Positions 25,174-34,420 of a stretch of DNA of 64,000 bases are shown one piece after another; the first letter of the stretch is position 1, and each line of letters opens with the position of its first letter. The stretch lies in NCBI RefSeq assembly GCF_000735605.1, contig NZ_JPKG01000029.1, positions 93,476-157,475 of the forward strand. Reading direction: 5' to 3'. Position numbers and translations under genes: made by a program. The notes beneath the pieces are model-generated. The model saw nothing but the letters and a program-made list of their open reading frames with translations, was not told where the DNA came from and searched no databases. Origin of the DNA: Allobosea sp. LC85. Its GTDB lineage: Bacteria; Pseudomonadota; Alphaproteobacteria; Rhizobiales; Beijerinckiaceae.

Positions 25174-25948
25174 ACCTGGTTCTGGTGTGCCAGAACCTCA
25201 TGGGTCGCTTCCTCCGCGGATCGCCCAATATCAGGCACGCAATTCAGGGTGAGTTCAACGCCGGATAAGACTTGGGCGCAATGTCAACGCTGTCCGAGCG
25301 TAAATCGATCACCGCGCTCGGACAGCCGCTTCACTATGAACGGGACCTGGCGATTGCACAGGCCGAAATACGATCCGTCATTCGGCTGCTCCACTTGCAT
25401 CTTCCGTTTAGGACCTGCGCGCCAACAAGTTCTTTCGCGCACTTACACATCATTCCCTTCTTAATATATGGATTTGTTTGAGAATTTGCAGAATCTACGG
25501 TTAAGATGACAGCAAACAAGGCAAAAGCAGCAGCCAATTTCATCTAAGGCGTCCCCCTGGTGGTATTACGTCGCATTCTGCAACACGCACACATTGATCA
25601 TGTCCAGACAATTTGATTGTCATGGTTTCTTCGCACACCTCTCCCTGAAGGCCGGACGAGGCATCAGCCTGCATGTCGGCGCTAACGCAAATGCTGGAGA
25701 AGACCGCCCGGTCTGCTGGTCACGGGGGATGTCGCCCGAGATTCATAAGGTCGAGCCTACACTTCCGGCATGTTGCGCTGGTTCAAAGCGTGGATATTGA
25801 TTTTTACTTTGCCGGCTTTGCTCGATCGCAAGAATCCGTTTTGCCAAGCGAGCCGCGAGTCGCCTGGCGTGATCGCACGGCGATCGCCTGAGCCTGGGTT
25901 GCAACCGGACGCACCACTGTCCGGACTGCAAGGGCCGCGTTCTCGTGG
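25174..25948. other. 775-bp intergenic stretch with one small gene
   Basis: The region between the hydantoinase and the patatin-like gene contains the small minus-strand gene at 25334-25543. Other short frames here have shadow-like composition and no ribosome-binding sites, and I see no tRNA, repeat or IS signature. Confidence 0.5.
25334..25543 (-). CDS. Small secreted protein, unknown function
   Basis: The 69-residue product begins with a clear Sec signal peptide (about residues 1-21, ending DSANSQ), leaving a mature peptide of about 47 residues with three cysteines, two of them in CKCAKEL and one in GRCKWS. A strong Shine-Dalgarno (AGGGGGA) sits 8 bp before the ATG. I do not recognise the family. 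The C-terminal tail rich in Ser and Arg could be out-of-family extension. The signal peptide and RBS are the main support. Confidence 0.55.
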   Translation of the reverse strand: MKLAAAFALFAVILTVDSANSQTNPYIKKGMMCKCAKELVGAQVLNGRCKWSSRMTDRISACAIARSRS

Positions 25949-27385
25949 TCAATCTCCCTCGATGAGGCCCGCAGCGCGGCGGATATCGCCGACCACCTGC
26001 TTCACCGCCATGTTCTGGCGAACAACCGTCTTTCCGGCCTCAACGAGCAGTTCGACCTGCTCGCGCGGCAGCGAGAGCCGCGTTTCGACCCGGTTCAGGT
26101 GGGACGCGACGTTCGGTTCCAGGTCAGAGAATTCGAGGTGTTCGATCTTGAAATCGACCTTGCGGCAATCCCAGCCTTCGGTGCTGCCTCGAATCCGACG
26201 CACGGTTTCCAGCGGCAACCCGCAACGATAGCGAACCACCCGCTCCTTCCACCCGTCGACGGCAAACTTCAACGCGTCGAGACCATGGCGAGACGAGGAG
26301 GTCATGCCGGTATCGATCGCTGCTTCGACGAGGGGCCCCAGCCAGGGGCCATTGATCGAGGCGCCCCAATCCTCCGTCTGGCCCCGGCCGGCATCGGCAA
26401 CGATGAACAGGAAATGGCGCAGCTTCACGGCCTGCTCCGCCGAAATTGGCCCGTGCGGGGTCTGGGATGCGCTTCTTTCGAGTACAAATCCCGTGATACC
26501 CAGATTGTCCGTCAGCCCGCCATCCATCAGCCGCACAAACTTGATGCCGTCTTCGGCATGATAGGACTGCAATGCGTTAGCATATGCCGTCAGTCGCGTG
26601 GATGGGTTGGAACCGCTCAGCGCCTCCTTCAACCAAGTGGGACGGCGGTAGCCGCAATCCTGTTTGGTGGCAGCCAGCACGACGGGCGCAAAGACGACCG
26701 GCGCGGCGGCCGAAGCCGCCACGGCATCCGAAATCTTCAGCTTGTCGAGATCGCTGCAGAGAGCCGCGAAAGTATCGTAATCGAATATAAATGGCGTTCT
26801 ATTGTAGATATCCGAGGCGGTGATCCAGACGGACGGCGCATTCGTCCATTTGAAACGCGTAAAATCGGCCCCATCAAACAGATTATCGTTCAACCAGCGT
26901 GCAAAGGTATTGCGGTCATTCACGCCGCCAGCCAATGCCCGAGACAGGCTGAATGGTGACGCCAGCGATGTTTGCATGCTCGTTTCTGCATGCTGAAACA
27001 AGAAGCGAGCATCGAAATCACGGTAGTCGTCGCGGCCACGATAACCGAAATAGGCCGCGGTGATGGCGCCTCCGGAGACCCCGGAAATCATGCGGACGTT
27101 GTCGATCATCGTGCGTCGATAAGGCTTCTGATCGACGACGATGTCGTCAAGCGCACGCAAGACGCCATAGGAAAACGCCGAAGCGCGGACGCCGCCGCCC
27201 GAGAAGGCGAGGCCTATGACCATCGAGCCGTCATCGCCGGGATCGGGGACGAATTCCGGCGACGGTGGCGGCGCCTTCTCGGCATGGCTATTGATGGGCC
27301 CAACATCCGCAGCCGAACAGGCGGTGAGGATGAGCGCAGCCATCAGCCAGATGGCTCTTGCGCCCTTCGCGGCAAACATCCTCAT
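25949..27385 (-). CDS. Patatin-like phospholipase, predicted lipoprotein
   Basis: The 478-residue protein has a lipoprotein signal peptide with lipobox LTAC (Cys23), so it is expected to be a membrane-anchored lipoprotein. The patatin motifs are in order: oxyanion FSGGGVRAS near residue 61, nucleophile GVSGG with Ser near 104 and a catalytic Asp in MDGGLTDN near residue 289. Patatin-like proteins act as serine phospholipases or acyl hydrolases. A roughly 170-residue C-terminal part after the DGG motif has no clear signature. The gene is monocistronic. Confidence 0.9.
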   Translation of the reverse strand: MRMFAAKGARAIWLMAALILTACSAADVGPINSHAEKAPPPSPEFVPDPGDDGSMVIGLAFSGGGVRASAFSYGVLRALDDIVVDQKPYRRTMIDNVRMISGVSGGAITAAYFGYRGRDDYRDFDARFLFQHAETSMQTSLASPFSLSRALAGGVNDRNTFARWLNDNLFDGADFTRFKWTNAPSVWITASDIYNRTPFIFDYDTFAALCSDLDKLKISDAVAASAAAPVVFAPVVLAATKQDCGYRRPTWLKEALSGSNPSTRLTAYANALQSYHAEDGIKFVRLMDGGLTDNLGITGFVLERSASQTPHGPISAEQAVKLRHFLFIVADAGRGQTEDWGASINGPWLGPLVEAAIDTGMTSSSRHGLDALKFAVDGWKERVVRYRCGLPLETVRRIRGSTEGWDCRKVDFKIEHLEFSDLEPNVASHLNRVETRLSLPREQVELLVEAGKTVVRQNMAVKQVVGDIRRAAGLIEGD

Positions 27386-27701
27386 TCGCTCCCCGCCACC
27401 GCCGCATGATGTCTGCTTGCGTATCTGACATCCCGGCTGATAGCCGATTCGATCCAGCCGCTCGATCGAAATTGCCGGCTACGGCGACGTCCGGCGTCGC
27501 GATCCAGGCTTCGCCCGCGCCGGTGACAGGCACAGCCTCGCTCATTCATGAATGCCCGCCCCATTGCCGATGTGAGGGCAGCCCCAGCAGGTTGCCGCGC
27601 CCTCACGCGTGACAGCCGCCCCATTGGGAGCGGCTGTGCCTAAAACCGAATGCTGCCCCGGCGGCCTCGCCAATTGGCCCGACAGGTGCGCTTAAGTCGC
27701 C

Positions 27702-27977
27702 TTACGGGCAGGGACCTGTGAAACGGCGACCGCTCCTGTCCTGGAAGATGCAGTTGTTCGGGGTCGTCGCCCGGCCGACGACCGCACCGGTCACGCCACC
27801 AGCAAGGGCTCCGATAGCGGCACCACGTCCGCCGCCCGCAATCCCCCCGATGAGCGCACCACCGCCAGCGCCAATTGCGGCGCCGCCAAGCGTGCGTTGC
27901 GATTGAGACTCAGGGTTGCAGCCTGCCAACACAAGGCCGAGGCCGACGAAGCCGGCGAACGTGATCGAACGGATCAT
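27702..27977 (-). CDS. Glycine-zipper lipoprotein
   Basis: The 91-residue protein has a lipobox LAGC at Cys20, then a glycine-zipper repeat (GGAAIGAGGGALIGGIAGG) and a second glycine-rich helix, followed by a short soluble tail with two Cys. This resembles the YMGG/OmpA-like glycine-zipper outer-membrane lipoproteins (17-kDa antigen and Rick_17kDa group). It is adjacent to the genomic-island repeat but has no functional link to it. Confidence 0.8.
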   Translation of the reverse strand: MIRSITFAGFVGLGLVLAGCNPESQSQRTLGGAAIGAGGGALIGGIAGGGRGAAIGALAGGVTGAVVGRATTPNNCIFQDRSGRRFTGPCP

Positions 27978-28171
27978 TAAGGGGCTCCTTGTTCAAGGGT
28001 TTGCGCGATTGCGAACGCTTCAATCTAGGCCAAGCCGTCGGACGCGCCATCGCAGAGCGTCCCAAACTGTGTGCATGGCGTTCCTTGCCTCTCCCAATCG
28101 AGGGTTGAACGGCCCGCTTGGCACGCATACGCTTGCCGGCTGCCCGCCCGCCGGCAGAAGCTCGCGCCAAG

Positions 28172-28333
28172 CCCGCGGCGCGCCTGACACGGTTCGAGCC
28201 TGTGACCTTCGCTTTCCTGGGTCTCCCTCGATCGCAAAATCCCGAAGCAGTCGTGATCGGCTATCCACCTTCCCACGATTACGCCCGTAGCTCAGCTGGA
28301 TAGAGCGTTGCCCTCCGAAGCTGGGAATGCGCG
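28172..28333. repeat. tRNA-Arg-derived repeat, copy A
   Basis: The unit has three parts: an inverted remnant resembling the 3' half of tRNA-Arg (28179-28210), a spacer of about 70 bp (28211-28280) and a forward 5' half of tRNA-Arg(CCG) (28281-28320) followed by CTGGGAATGCGCG. It is a near-copy of 43422-43592, and its first two parts match 48535-48648. Confidence 0.75.
28281..28320 (+). pseudogene. Truncated tRNA-Arg(CCG), 5' half
   Basis: The 40 bp match the first 40 positions of the intact tRNA-Arg(CCG) at 48649, up to and including the anticodon loop (CTCCGAA) and the next G, except for the first base. The 3' half is missing, and unrelated sequence follows. It cannot form a tRNA. Confidence 0.85.
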
Positions 28334-28430
28334 GCCGGCGCGACCTGAATTCTCTTATAGATTCAAACAGTAAGGCGTGTGTCAGCGCCTCTGAGGCCAA
28401 ACACGCTAATCCACGGCACAACCCCGCCAC
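28284..28430 (+). repeat. Left copy of ~145-bp island-flanking direct repeat
   Basis: From the truncated tRNA onward this stretch matches 43898-44042, including GAATTCTCTTATAGATTCAA and CGGCACAACCCCGCCAC, with scattered differences. The two copies lie in the same orientation, 15.6 kb apart, on either side of the ABC/sugar/IclR/dipeptide transporter block. They are candidate attachment-site remnants. Confidence 0.7.
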
Positions 28431-28522
28431 TTCTAGTGATTTGATCGGATACGCGATCGATCAGCCAGATCGCAGGCGGCGCCGCCATCACCAGCGTAAT
28501 AGCAATGGCGGCGGCTCGGTGA

Positions 28523-29341
28523 TCAAGACTTCGCAGCGAGCTCTGCAGGAACGAGCTTAACGCCATGGTAACGATCGTAAATCTCGACGAGCTTGCCGTT
28601 CTTGAGATTAGTAGTGACCCATTCGTTGAGCTTGGCGGCCAGTTTCGGCTCGTTTTTGCGGAAGGCAATGCCGAGTGGAAACCCCTTCATCACGAACTTC
28701 GTGTCGAGATCGAGCTTGGGGTTGTCTTTCCTAAGCTGGTTCAGGAGGGGTAGCGAAGTTGCGTAGATGCCCAACTGGCCAGAGGTGATGGCCACCGTTG
28801 AGGTCGGATCGTCCTCAAACCGGGTGATTTTGACATCCTTCACATTGGCCGTGCCGCGGGTCAGTTCCTGGTCGTTGACCGTGCCGCGCGTGACAGCGAT
28901 GCCGCCCTTGTCTCCGAGGTCAGCATACGACGCGATCTTCATCGCCTTCGGTGCTGCAACAACACATTGCAGTTCAGCATACGCGGTCGAGAAGTCGATG
29001 ACCTTCTTGCGCTCTTCCGTGATCGAAAGTGCGGAGATCACCATGTCGGCTTTGTTCGCGAGCAGAAACTGCACCCGGTTCGGGGTCGAGACCTGCACGA
29101 TCTCGAGCTCCACGCCGAGATCCTTGGCGAGTAGCCGGGCGGTTTCGACATCCGAGCCCGTCGGCTTGAATTCGGAATCCATCATGCCGTGTGGCGGGTT
29201 GCCAAGATCGATCGCAACCAGGAGCTTCTTGCGCTGCATGATCGCATCGAGCGTGTCAGCGAAGGCAGGAACGGCAGAGAGCCCGGCGAGGCTGAGCCCG
29301 AAAAGGCCGGAGAGCAGGACGGTAGCTGAGCGGCGGTTCAT
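28523..29341 (-). CDS. Amino-acid-type ABC transporter substrate-binding protein (island copy)
   Basis: The 272-residue precursor has a signal peptide ending near AFADT (about residue 28) and an SBP_bac_3 domain with VAIDLGNPPHGMMD near residue 43, GSDVETARLLAKDLG and LSITEERKKVIDFS. It differs clearly from the binding protein at 19782. It is the promoter-distal gene of a seven-gene minus-strand operon with its own ATPase and two permeases. The neighbouring kinase and aldolase suggest a sugar or amino-sugar ligand rather than a simple amino acid. That is inference. Confidence 0.92.
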   Translation of the reverse strand: MNRRSATVLLSGLFGLSLAGLSAVPAFADTLDAIMQRKKLLVAIDLGNPPHGMMDSEFKPTGSDVETARLLAKDLGVELEIVQVSTPNRVQFLLANKADMVISALSITEERKKVIDFSTAYAELQCVVAAPKAMKIASYADLGDKGGIAVTRGTVNDQELTRGTANVKDVKITRFEDDPTSTVAITSGQLGIYATSLPLLNQLRKDNPKLDLDTKFVMKGFPLGIAFRKNEPKLAAKLNEWVTTNLKNGKLVEIYDRYHGVKLVPAELAAKS

Positions 29342-29419
29342 GGTGACGTTTCCTCAGGTGAGATGGCAACTATTCTTGTTGGAGCCGTCGTGTCGCGGCC
29401 TTGGTCGGTCAAGCCGGTT

Positions 29420-30148
29420 CTAGAGGCCAGCTCCGACGAAATTCTTCAGCTCTGGCGTCGAGGGGGAGCGCAGAATCTCTCGGGATCCGCTCTCGTGGAT
29501 CAGGCCCTGGTGCATGAAAATAATCCGGTCCGCGATTCGCGCGGCGAATGCCATTTCATGGGTCACCAGCAGCATGGTCATACCCTGCTTGGCGAGTTCC
29601 TCGATCACCTTCAGCACCTCGCCGGTCAGTTCAGGATCGAGCGCAGAGGTGACTTCGTCGAAGAGCATGACCTGCGGGTGCATCGCCAGTGAACGAGCAA
29701 TTGCAACGCGCTGCTGCTGACCGCCGGAAAGCTGCTCCGGATAAGCATCGATCTTTTCGAGCAGGCCAACTTGCGCCAGGACATCGCGGGCCAGTTCATG
29801 GGCCTTGCGACGATCAGCCTTCTTCACCCAGCGCGGCGCAAGCGTGATATTTTGCTCGACTGTCAGATGCGGGAAAAGATTGTAGCTCTGGAAGACGATG
29901 CCGACATCCTGGCGCAGCTTCCGCAGGTTAATATTTGGATCGCTGACGGCGTGACCGCAGACTGTGATCGAGCCCCGGTCGATCGTTTCCAGTCGATCGA
30001 TGCAGCGCAGTGCCGTCGACTTACCTGAGCCACTACGGCCGATCAACGCCACAACCTGTCCCTTGGGGATCTCGAACGACACGCCCTTCAGGACCGGCAC
30101 GGCCCCGAAGCTCTTGTGGACGTCGCGAAAACTAACGATGGGCGACAT
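29420..30148 (-). CDS. Amino-acid-type ABC transporter ATP-binding protein (island copy)
   Basis: The 242-residue ATPase has Walker A GRSGSGKST, signature [14 protein letters not shown], Walker B VMLFDEVTSALDPE and switch His in VTHEMAFA. The usual DEPTSALD reads DEVTSALD, a tolerated change. Its start overlaps the 3' end of the upstream permease gene by 17 bp. It belongs to the HisP/GlnQ group and partners the permeases at 30132 and 30791. Confidence 0.93.
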   Translation of the reverse strand: MSPIVSFRDVHKSFGAVPVLKGVSFEIPKGQVVALIGRSGSGKSTALRCIDRLETIDRGSITVCGHAVSDPNINLRKLRQDVGIVFQSYNLFPHLTVEQNITLAPRWVKKADRRKAHELARDVLAQVGLLEKIDAYPEQLSGGQQQRVAIARSLAMHPQVMLFDEVTSALDPELTGEVLKVIEELAKQGMTMLLVTHEMAFAARIADRIIFMHQGLIHESGSREILRSPSTPELKNFVGAGL

Positions 30149-30794
30149 TGAGTTTTCTCTCGAGGCGCCGGCTCAACCAGGACAGCGGATAGCAAAGCGC
30201 GAAATAGAGCGCTGCGATCACGAGGTAGGTCCGAAATGGCTGAAACGTGGCGTTGTTGATGAGCTTGCCGATGTAGGTCATTTCGGCCATGCCGATGACC
30301 GAGGCGATCGAGGTGTTCTTGACGATCTGCACCATGAATCCGACCGTCGGCGGCGTCGCGATACGCAGCGCCTGCGGCAGGATGACGAGCAGCATCCTCT
30401 CCCAGCGCGCCAGCGCCAGGCAATCGGCTGCCTCCCATTGAGTGCGTGGCACTGCTTCCAGACAGCCGCGCCAGATCTCGCCGAGATAGGCGGCCGAGAA
30501 CAGCGTCATCGCAATGCAGGCCGCGGCCAGCGGCGGCATCTCCAAGCCAAGGACTGGCAGTCCGAAGTAGAGCACGAACATCAAGATCAGCAGTGGCGTG
30601 CCCTGGATCAGGTTGACGTAGGCGAGCGAAATGCGCCGGACGATGGCGCTTTCCGAGATCCGCGCCAACGCGACGCCGAAGCCAACAAGGCCGCCCGCGA
30701 GAAAGCCAACCAATGACAGGAACACCGTCCAGCTTAGTCCGCTCAACAGAGCGGCCCAATGGGCGGGCGAAAGGCCGAGGAGCGCGGCCATCAC
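30132..30794 (-). CDS. Amino-acid-type ABC transporter permease (island copy, 2)
   Basis: The 220-residue HisM-type permease has IQGTPLLILMFVLYFGLP in the channel region and an EAA loop EAADCLALARWERM near residue 135. The gene overlaps both its neighbours: 4 bp upstream with permease 1 and 17 bp downstream with the ATPase, so it is tightly coupled. Confidence 0.92.
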   Translation of the reverse strand: MMAALLGLSPAHWAALLSGLSWTVFLSLVGFLAGGLVGFGVALARISESAIVRRISLAYVNLIQGTPLLILMFVLYFGLPVLGLEMPPLAAACIAMTLFSAAYLGEIWRGCLEAVPRTQWEAADCLALARWERMLLVILPQALRIATPPTVGFMVQIVKNTSIASVIGMAEMTYIGKLINNATFQPFRTYLVIAALYFALCYPLSWLSRRLERKLNVAHR

Positions 30795-31474
30795 AGTGGT
30801 GTCCCTAGGCGCCGGCGCCGTGTGAACGCGAATTGCCCCAAGGCCCAGAACATCCCGCGCATCAAGAAGGAGAGCGCGATATAAAGCGCGGCAACGACAA
30901 GGAAGACTTCGAAAGGGCGAAAGGTGTCGGACTGAATGCGGCTGGCCGCCGCCGTCAGTTCCTCGGCCGAGATCTGCGAAGCGATGCTGGTGCCGAGCAT
31001 CAGCAGCACATACTGGCTCGCCAGAGCCGGATAGACCTTCTCAATCGCGGTCGGGAGCACGATCGCGGCGAGAACCTGCCAGCGCGAGAGCGCAAGACAA
31101 TCGCCAGCCTCGACCTGTCCGCGATGGATCGACTCGATGCCGGCGCGAATGATCTCGCTCGAATAGGCGCCGATATTGATCGTCAGCCCAATCACCGCCG
31201 AGGTCGTGGCGGAGAATTTCAAGCCGAGCGAGGACAGGCCGAAGAACACCACGAAGAGCTGCACCAGTAGCGGCGTGTTGCGGATGATCTCGACATAGAG
31301 GCCAACCAGCCCGCGCAGGATGCGCGAGCGGCTGGTGCTAGCGACTGCACAGGCGGTGCCGAGCAGAAAGCCCAGTACGGTCGCCATCAGTGCGAGCTGG
31401 ACGGTGAGCACGAGGCCCTCCGCCAGCATCGGCCAATAATCCCTTAGAAAGGAGAAGTCGAAACTGTAGTTCAT
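30791..31474 (-). CDS. Amino-acid-type ABC transporter permease (island copy, 1)
   Basis: From the ATG at 31474 the product has 227 residues with five transmembrane segments, RNTPLLVQLFVVFFGLS in the channel region and the EAA loop EAGDCLALSRWQVL near residue 134. A longer frame reaching 31636 lies inside the SDR coding sequence and was not used. It follows the SDR gene by 49 bp. Confidence 0.92.
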   Translation of the reverse strand: MNYSFDFSFLRDYWPMLAEGLVLTVQLALMATVLGFLLGTACAVASTSRSRILRGLVGLYVEIIRNTPLLVQLFVVFFGLSSLGLKFSATTSAVIGLTINIGAYSSEIIRAGIESIHRGQVEAGDCLALSRWQVLAAIVLPTAIEKVYPALASQYVLLMLGTSIASQISAEELTAAASRIQSDTFRPFEVFLVVAALYIALSFLMRGMFWALGQFAFTRRRRLGTPL

Positions 31475-31523
31475 GGCTGTGGGGCTTTGCCCGTTTTCCT
31501 TGGGTTTCCTCAGGCGTCTTGAA

Positions 31524-32288
31524 TCAGGCCATGAACTGCCCGCCGTTGACCTCGAGCACCTGGCCGGTGACATAACCGCTAAGCTTGTCGGAGGCGAAGA
31601 AGAGATAAGCGCCGACGCAATCCTCCGGCGTGCCAATCACGGCCATCGGGATCGTTTTGCGCATGCCCTCGAGGATTTCGGGAGTCGAATAGCGCTCATG
31701 GAACGGCGTCGAGATCACGCCGGGCGAGACGCCGTTGACGCGGATATTGGCGCCGGCGAGGTCCTTGGCGAGGTTGCGCGTCGCGTTCAGCACGAAAGCC
31801 TTGGCGCCGGCATACAGGAGCGCGCCGGGGCCGCCGCCATTGCGCGCGGCGACCGAGCTCGTGTTGATGATGCTGCCCCGGCCGGCTTTGCGCATATGGC
31901 GCGCGGCCACCTGCGAAGCGACAACGACCGAACGGACGTTGAGATCAAGCACCCGGTCGTAGATCTCGTCGTCGATATCGTCGAGCGGGACGCGCTTCAC
32001 CAGCGCTCCGGCATTGTTCACGAGCACGTCGAGCCCACCGAGCCCAGCCGCCGCTTCGTCGACGATGCGTGCCGCTTCCTTCGACTTCGACACGTCGCCG
32101 CCGATCAGGATGGCGGTTCCGCCCGCGGCCTTGATCTCGGCGAGCAGGGCCTGTGCTGGCTCCTTGCTCTGGTTGTAGTGGACTGCCACGGCTGCGCCGC
32201 GCTCGGCATAGGCTTTGGCGACAGCCGCGCCGATTCCGGTGCTGGATCCTGTCACCAGGATACGCTTGCCCTTAAGGTCGTCGATCAT
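31524..32288 (-). CDS. SDR family oxidoreductase (FabG-like) in the island sugar operon
   Basis: The 254-residue protein starts at ATG 32288 with an AAAGGAG Shine-Dalgarno 7 bp upstream. It has the classical SDR core: GSSTGIG near residue 15, NNAG near 91, SSVA near 144, a catalytic Y-x-x-x-K in LLYAGAKA near 157-161 and C-terminal VNGGQFMA. It probably oxidises a polyol or hydroxy sugar, or reduces a ketose, in the pathway that also uses the PfkB kinase and LacD-like aldolase. The substrate is unknown. Confidence 0.9.
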   Translation of the reverse strand: MIDDLKGKRILVTGSSTGIGAAVAKAYAERGAAVAVHYNQSKEPAQALLAEIKAAGGTAILIGGDVSKSKEAARIVDEAAAGLGGLDVLVNNAGALVKRVPLDDIDDEIYDRVLDLNVRSVVVASQVAARHMRKAGRGSIINTSSVAARNGGGPGALLYAGAKAFVLNATRNLAKDLAGANIRVNGVSPGVISTPFHERYSTPEILEGMRKTIPMAVIGTPEDCVGAYLFFASDKLSGYVTGQVLEVNGGQFMA

Positions 32289-32311
32289 TGGTTGCTCCTT
32301 TTGCCGCAGGC

Positions 32312-33370
32312 TCAGGCTGCGAAGGCGGGGTAGCGGCTGGGGAAGGTCTGGCCGGCTGCGTCCAGCGCTGCGCCCTCCGCGAAGGCCGGGCTCTGCGTCC
32401 ACGGCCGTGCCATGGCGTCGGTCATCTTGTTGATCTCGGCGAGATAGCCCGCCCCCTCGGTGGCGAGCGCGTGCTCCATCGCCGCGAGATCGGGATAATG
32501 CTGCTGGAAGGCCTGCCACCAGATCGCGCGCCCGGCGAGGAAGCCGTTGGCGCCCGCCTTGAAGGCGTAGTGCAGCACGCGGCGGAACTCTTCCATGCCA
32601 GCGCCGGCTGAGAGCATCACCCAAGGCTTGTCGATTAGCTTGCCCATCTGGTCGAACCAGGCCTGCGCCTCGGCGACATCGGCGCCGCCACCGGCCGGGT
32701 CAGGCAACTGGTTCGCCGCCAGCGGGCTCTCAAGCTTGTAGATGTCGACGCCATATTCGGGTGAGGCGAAGTCGCGCACACTCTGCAGCACGAGTTCGGG
32801 GCGTTTGTCCTTGTGCTCAATGTAGTCGGTGGTGTGGTCCGACGCACCGGCGAAGGGAAACACCAGCAATTCGAGCAGGAAGGCGAGATCATAAGCCTTG
32901 CAGGCGGCACCAACTTCGCGGACCAGCCGGTGCTGGTGCTCACGCACGTCGGCGGCGCAATCGGGACGATACCAGAGCAGCAGCTTCACACCCTCCGCTC
33001 CGGCACGCTTGATCTTGTCGACGCCCCAGCCCTTCATGACGTGCGTCTTGCGGCCGCCGGTGCTCTCCTCGAAGGCAAAATCCTCGAGTGTCAGCAACAG
33101 GCCCGGCTCGGCCGGCAGCGCGTCGAAGACATGGCTGTAGCCATAGTCCGGATCGATCAGCACCGCGGTGCTGTCAGGCGCAAGCGCCTTGACCAGGGCG
33201 CGTTTGACGCCACCGACGCGCTCATAGCTCGCGGAGCCCGCCCCGAGCTTCTGGTCGATTGCCTTGATGATGGGAGGGCGCTGGTCAGCCGCCATCATCT
33301 TGAAGCGACCTTGAGCGTCGGAAAGACGGCGCAGCGAGCGATACTTCCCGGCCGACAGGAAATTGGTCAT
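32312..33370 (-). CDS. Class I aldolase, tagatose-1,6-bisphosphate aldolase (LacD/YihT)-like
   Basis: The 352-residue protein carries the LacD-family features: AADQRPP near residue 27, LIDPDYGYSH near residue 70, GVKLLLWYRPD near residue 128 with a Schiff-base Lys candidate, then FAGASDHTTDYIEHKDKRPELV and YKLESP. Members of this family split ketose 1,6-bisphosphates or sulfofructose-1-phosphate to dihydroxyacetone phosphate and an aldehyde. The start overlaps the kinase gene stop (ATGA), so a phosphorylated ketose from the kinase is the likely substrate. Confidence 0.87.
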   Translation of the reverse strand: MTNFLSAGKYRSLRRLSDAQGRFKMMAADQRPPIIKAIDQKLGAGSASYERVGGVKRALVKALAPDSTAVLIDPDYGYSHVFDALPAEPGLLLTLEDFAFEESTGGRKTHVMKGWGVDKIKRAGAEGVKLLLWYRPDCAADVREHQHRLVREVGAACKAYDLAFLLELLVFPFAGASDHTTDYIEHKDKRPELVLQSVRDFASPEYGVDIYKLESPLAANQLPDPAGGGADVAEAQAWFDQMGKLIDKPWVMLSAGAGMEEFRRVLHYAFKAGANGFLAGRAIWWQAFQQHYPDLAAMEHALATEGAGYLAEINKMTDAMARPWTQSPAFAEGAALDAAGQTFPSRYPAFAA

Positions 33371-34305
33371 GCGAAATCCTTGGTCGTGGTGATGGTAGAA
33401 GGTTGCCTGGCGACGAAATCCGAGACTTCGTCCGCAGTTGGGATGCTGGCGCCACCGCCCCATCGCGTGCATTTCACCGCTGCGACGAGATTGGCGAAAC
33501 GCATCGCCTCGCGCGCCGGCAAGCGGCGTGCAACAGCAAGTGCGAAGGCACCGTGAAAGACATCGCCCGCGGCGAGCGTGTCGATCGCGCGGATTGGGAT
33601 GCCTGGTTCCCGATGGAAGCCCAAGGCGTCGACCCAGCAAGCTCCACCTTCGCCGAGCGTGACGCCGACCAAATCGTGGCCGCCGGCATCGTAGATCTGG
33701 CGCAGACCGGTCTCCGTCTTGATTTCTGTGCTCGTCATCTGGGCAAGAGCCGGCTCGGAGAAGACGACATGGCTCGCGAGCGGCACGAGTCCGGCGAGCG
33801 CAGACGGGTCGGAGGTCAGATCCGCGTCGAGGATGGTTGGCCTTCCGAGCGCATTCGCTTGAGCGATGACCGCACGCGAAGCTGCGGGCCAGCGGACATC
33901 GGCGAGCACGGCATCATAACGGGCAATGTCGTCAAGCGGCAGCCAGGAGGCATCAGTATCGAGATTCGGATCGGCGAAGACGAGCAGCATGCGCTCACCA
34001 TCCTGCGTAACACCAACGGCAGAGATGCCCGAGCGCGCATCGTCGACGCGACGAACGCGCGACACATCAACCTCGCTGCGACGCAGATCGGCTACAATCC
34101 GGTCTCCCTGCATGTCATTGCCAATGCGCGCCCAGAGCGTTGCCGCGCCACCCTGTCGAGCAATGGTGATCGCCGCATTTGCTGCCGGACCGCCAGCAGC
34201 GGAGGCAAAGTCGGACGCGAAGATCTTGGTCGGCCTGGTTGGAAAAGCCGGCAAAGCAAAAATTTCGTCATAGACGGCTACGCCGACGCACAGGACGGAG
34301 GTCAT
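33367..34305 (-). CDS. PfkB-family carbohydrate kinase
   Basis: The 312-residue protein has the N-terminal PfkB glycine-rich motif ASAAGGPAANAAITIARQGG near residue 33 and the C-terminal catalytic signature DTLAAGDVFHGAFA near residue 250. The usual GAGD is AAGD here, with the catalytic Asp retained. It phosphorylates a ketose, probably the substrate of the adjacent aldolase. It is the promoter-proximal gene of the seven-gene operon and is divergent from the IclR gene. Confidence 0.92.
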   Translation of the reverse strand: MTSVLCVGVAVYDEIFALPAFPTRPTKIFASDFASAAGGPAANAAITIARQGGAATLWARIGNDMQGDRIVADLRRSEVDVSRVRRVDDARSGISAVGVTQDGERMLLVFADPNLDTDASWLPLDDIARYDAVLADVRWPAASRAVIAQANALGRPTILDADLTSDPSALAGLVPLASHVVFSEPALAQMTSTEIKTETGLRQIYDAGGHDLVGVTLGEGGACWVDALGFHREPGIPIRAIDTLAAGDVFHGAFALAVARRLPAREAMRFANLVAAVKCTRWGGGASIPTADEVSDFVARQPSTITTTKDFA

Positions 34306-34420
34306 GTCGGGCAAGCACCATGCCGATTCCGCGGCGCCCTGTATGGCGCGCGCGGACGGGCCGAGAAGCCAATCTCGCTGTTCATCATCCACCGCTCAGA
34401 ACGTTTCCAATATCGGATTT

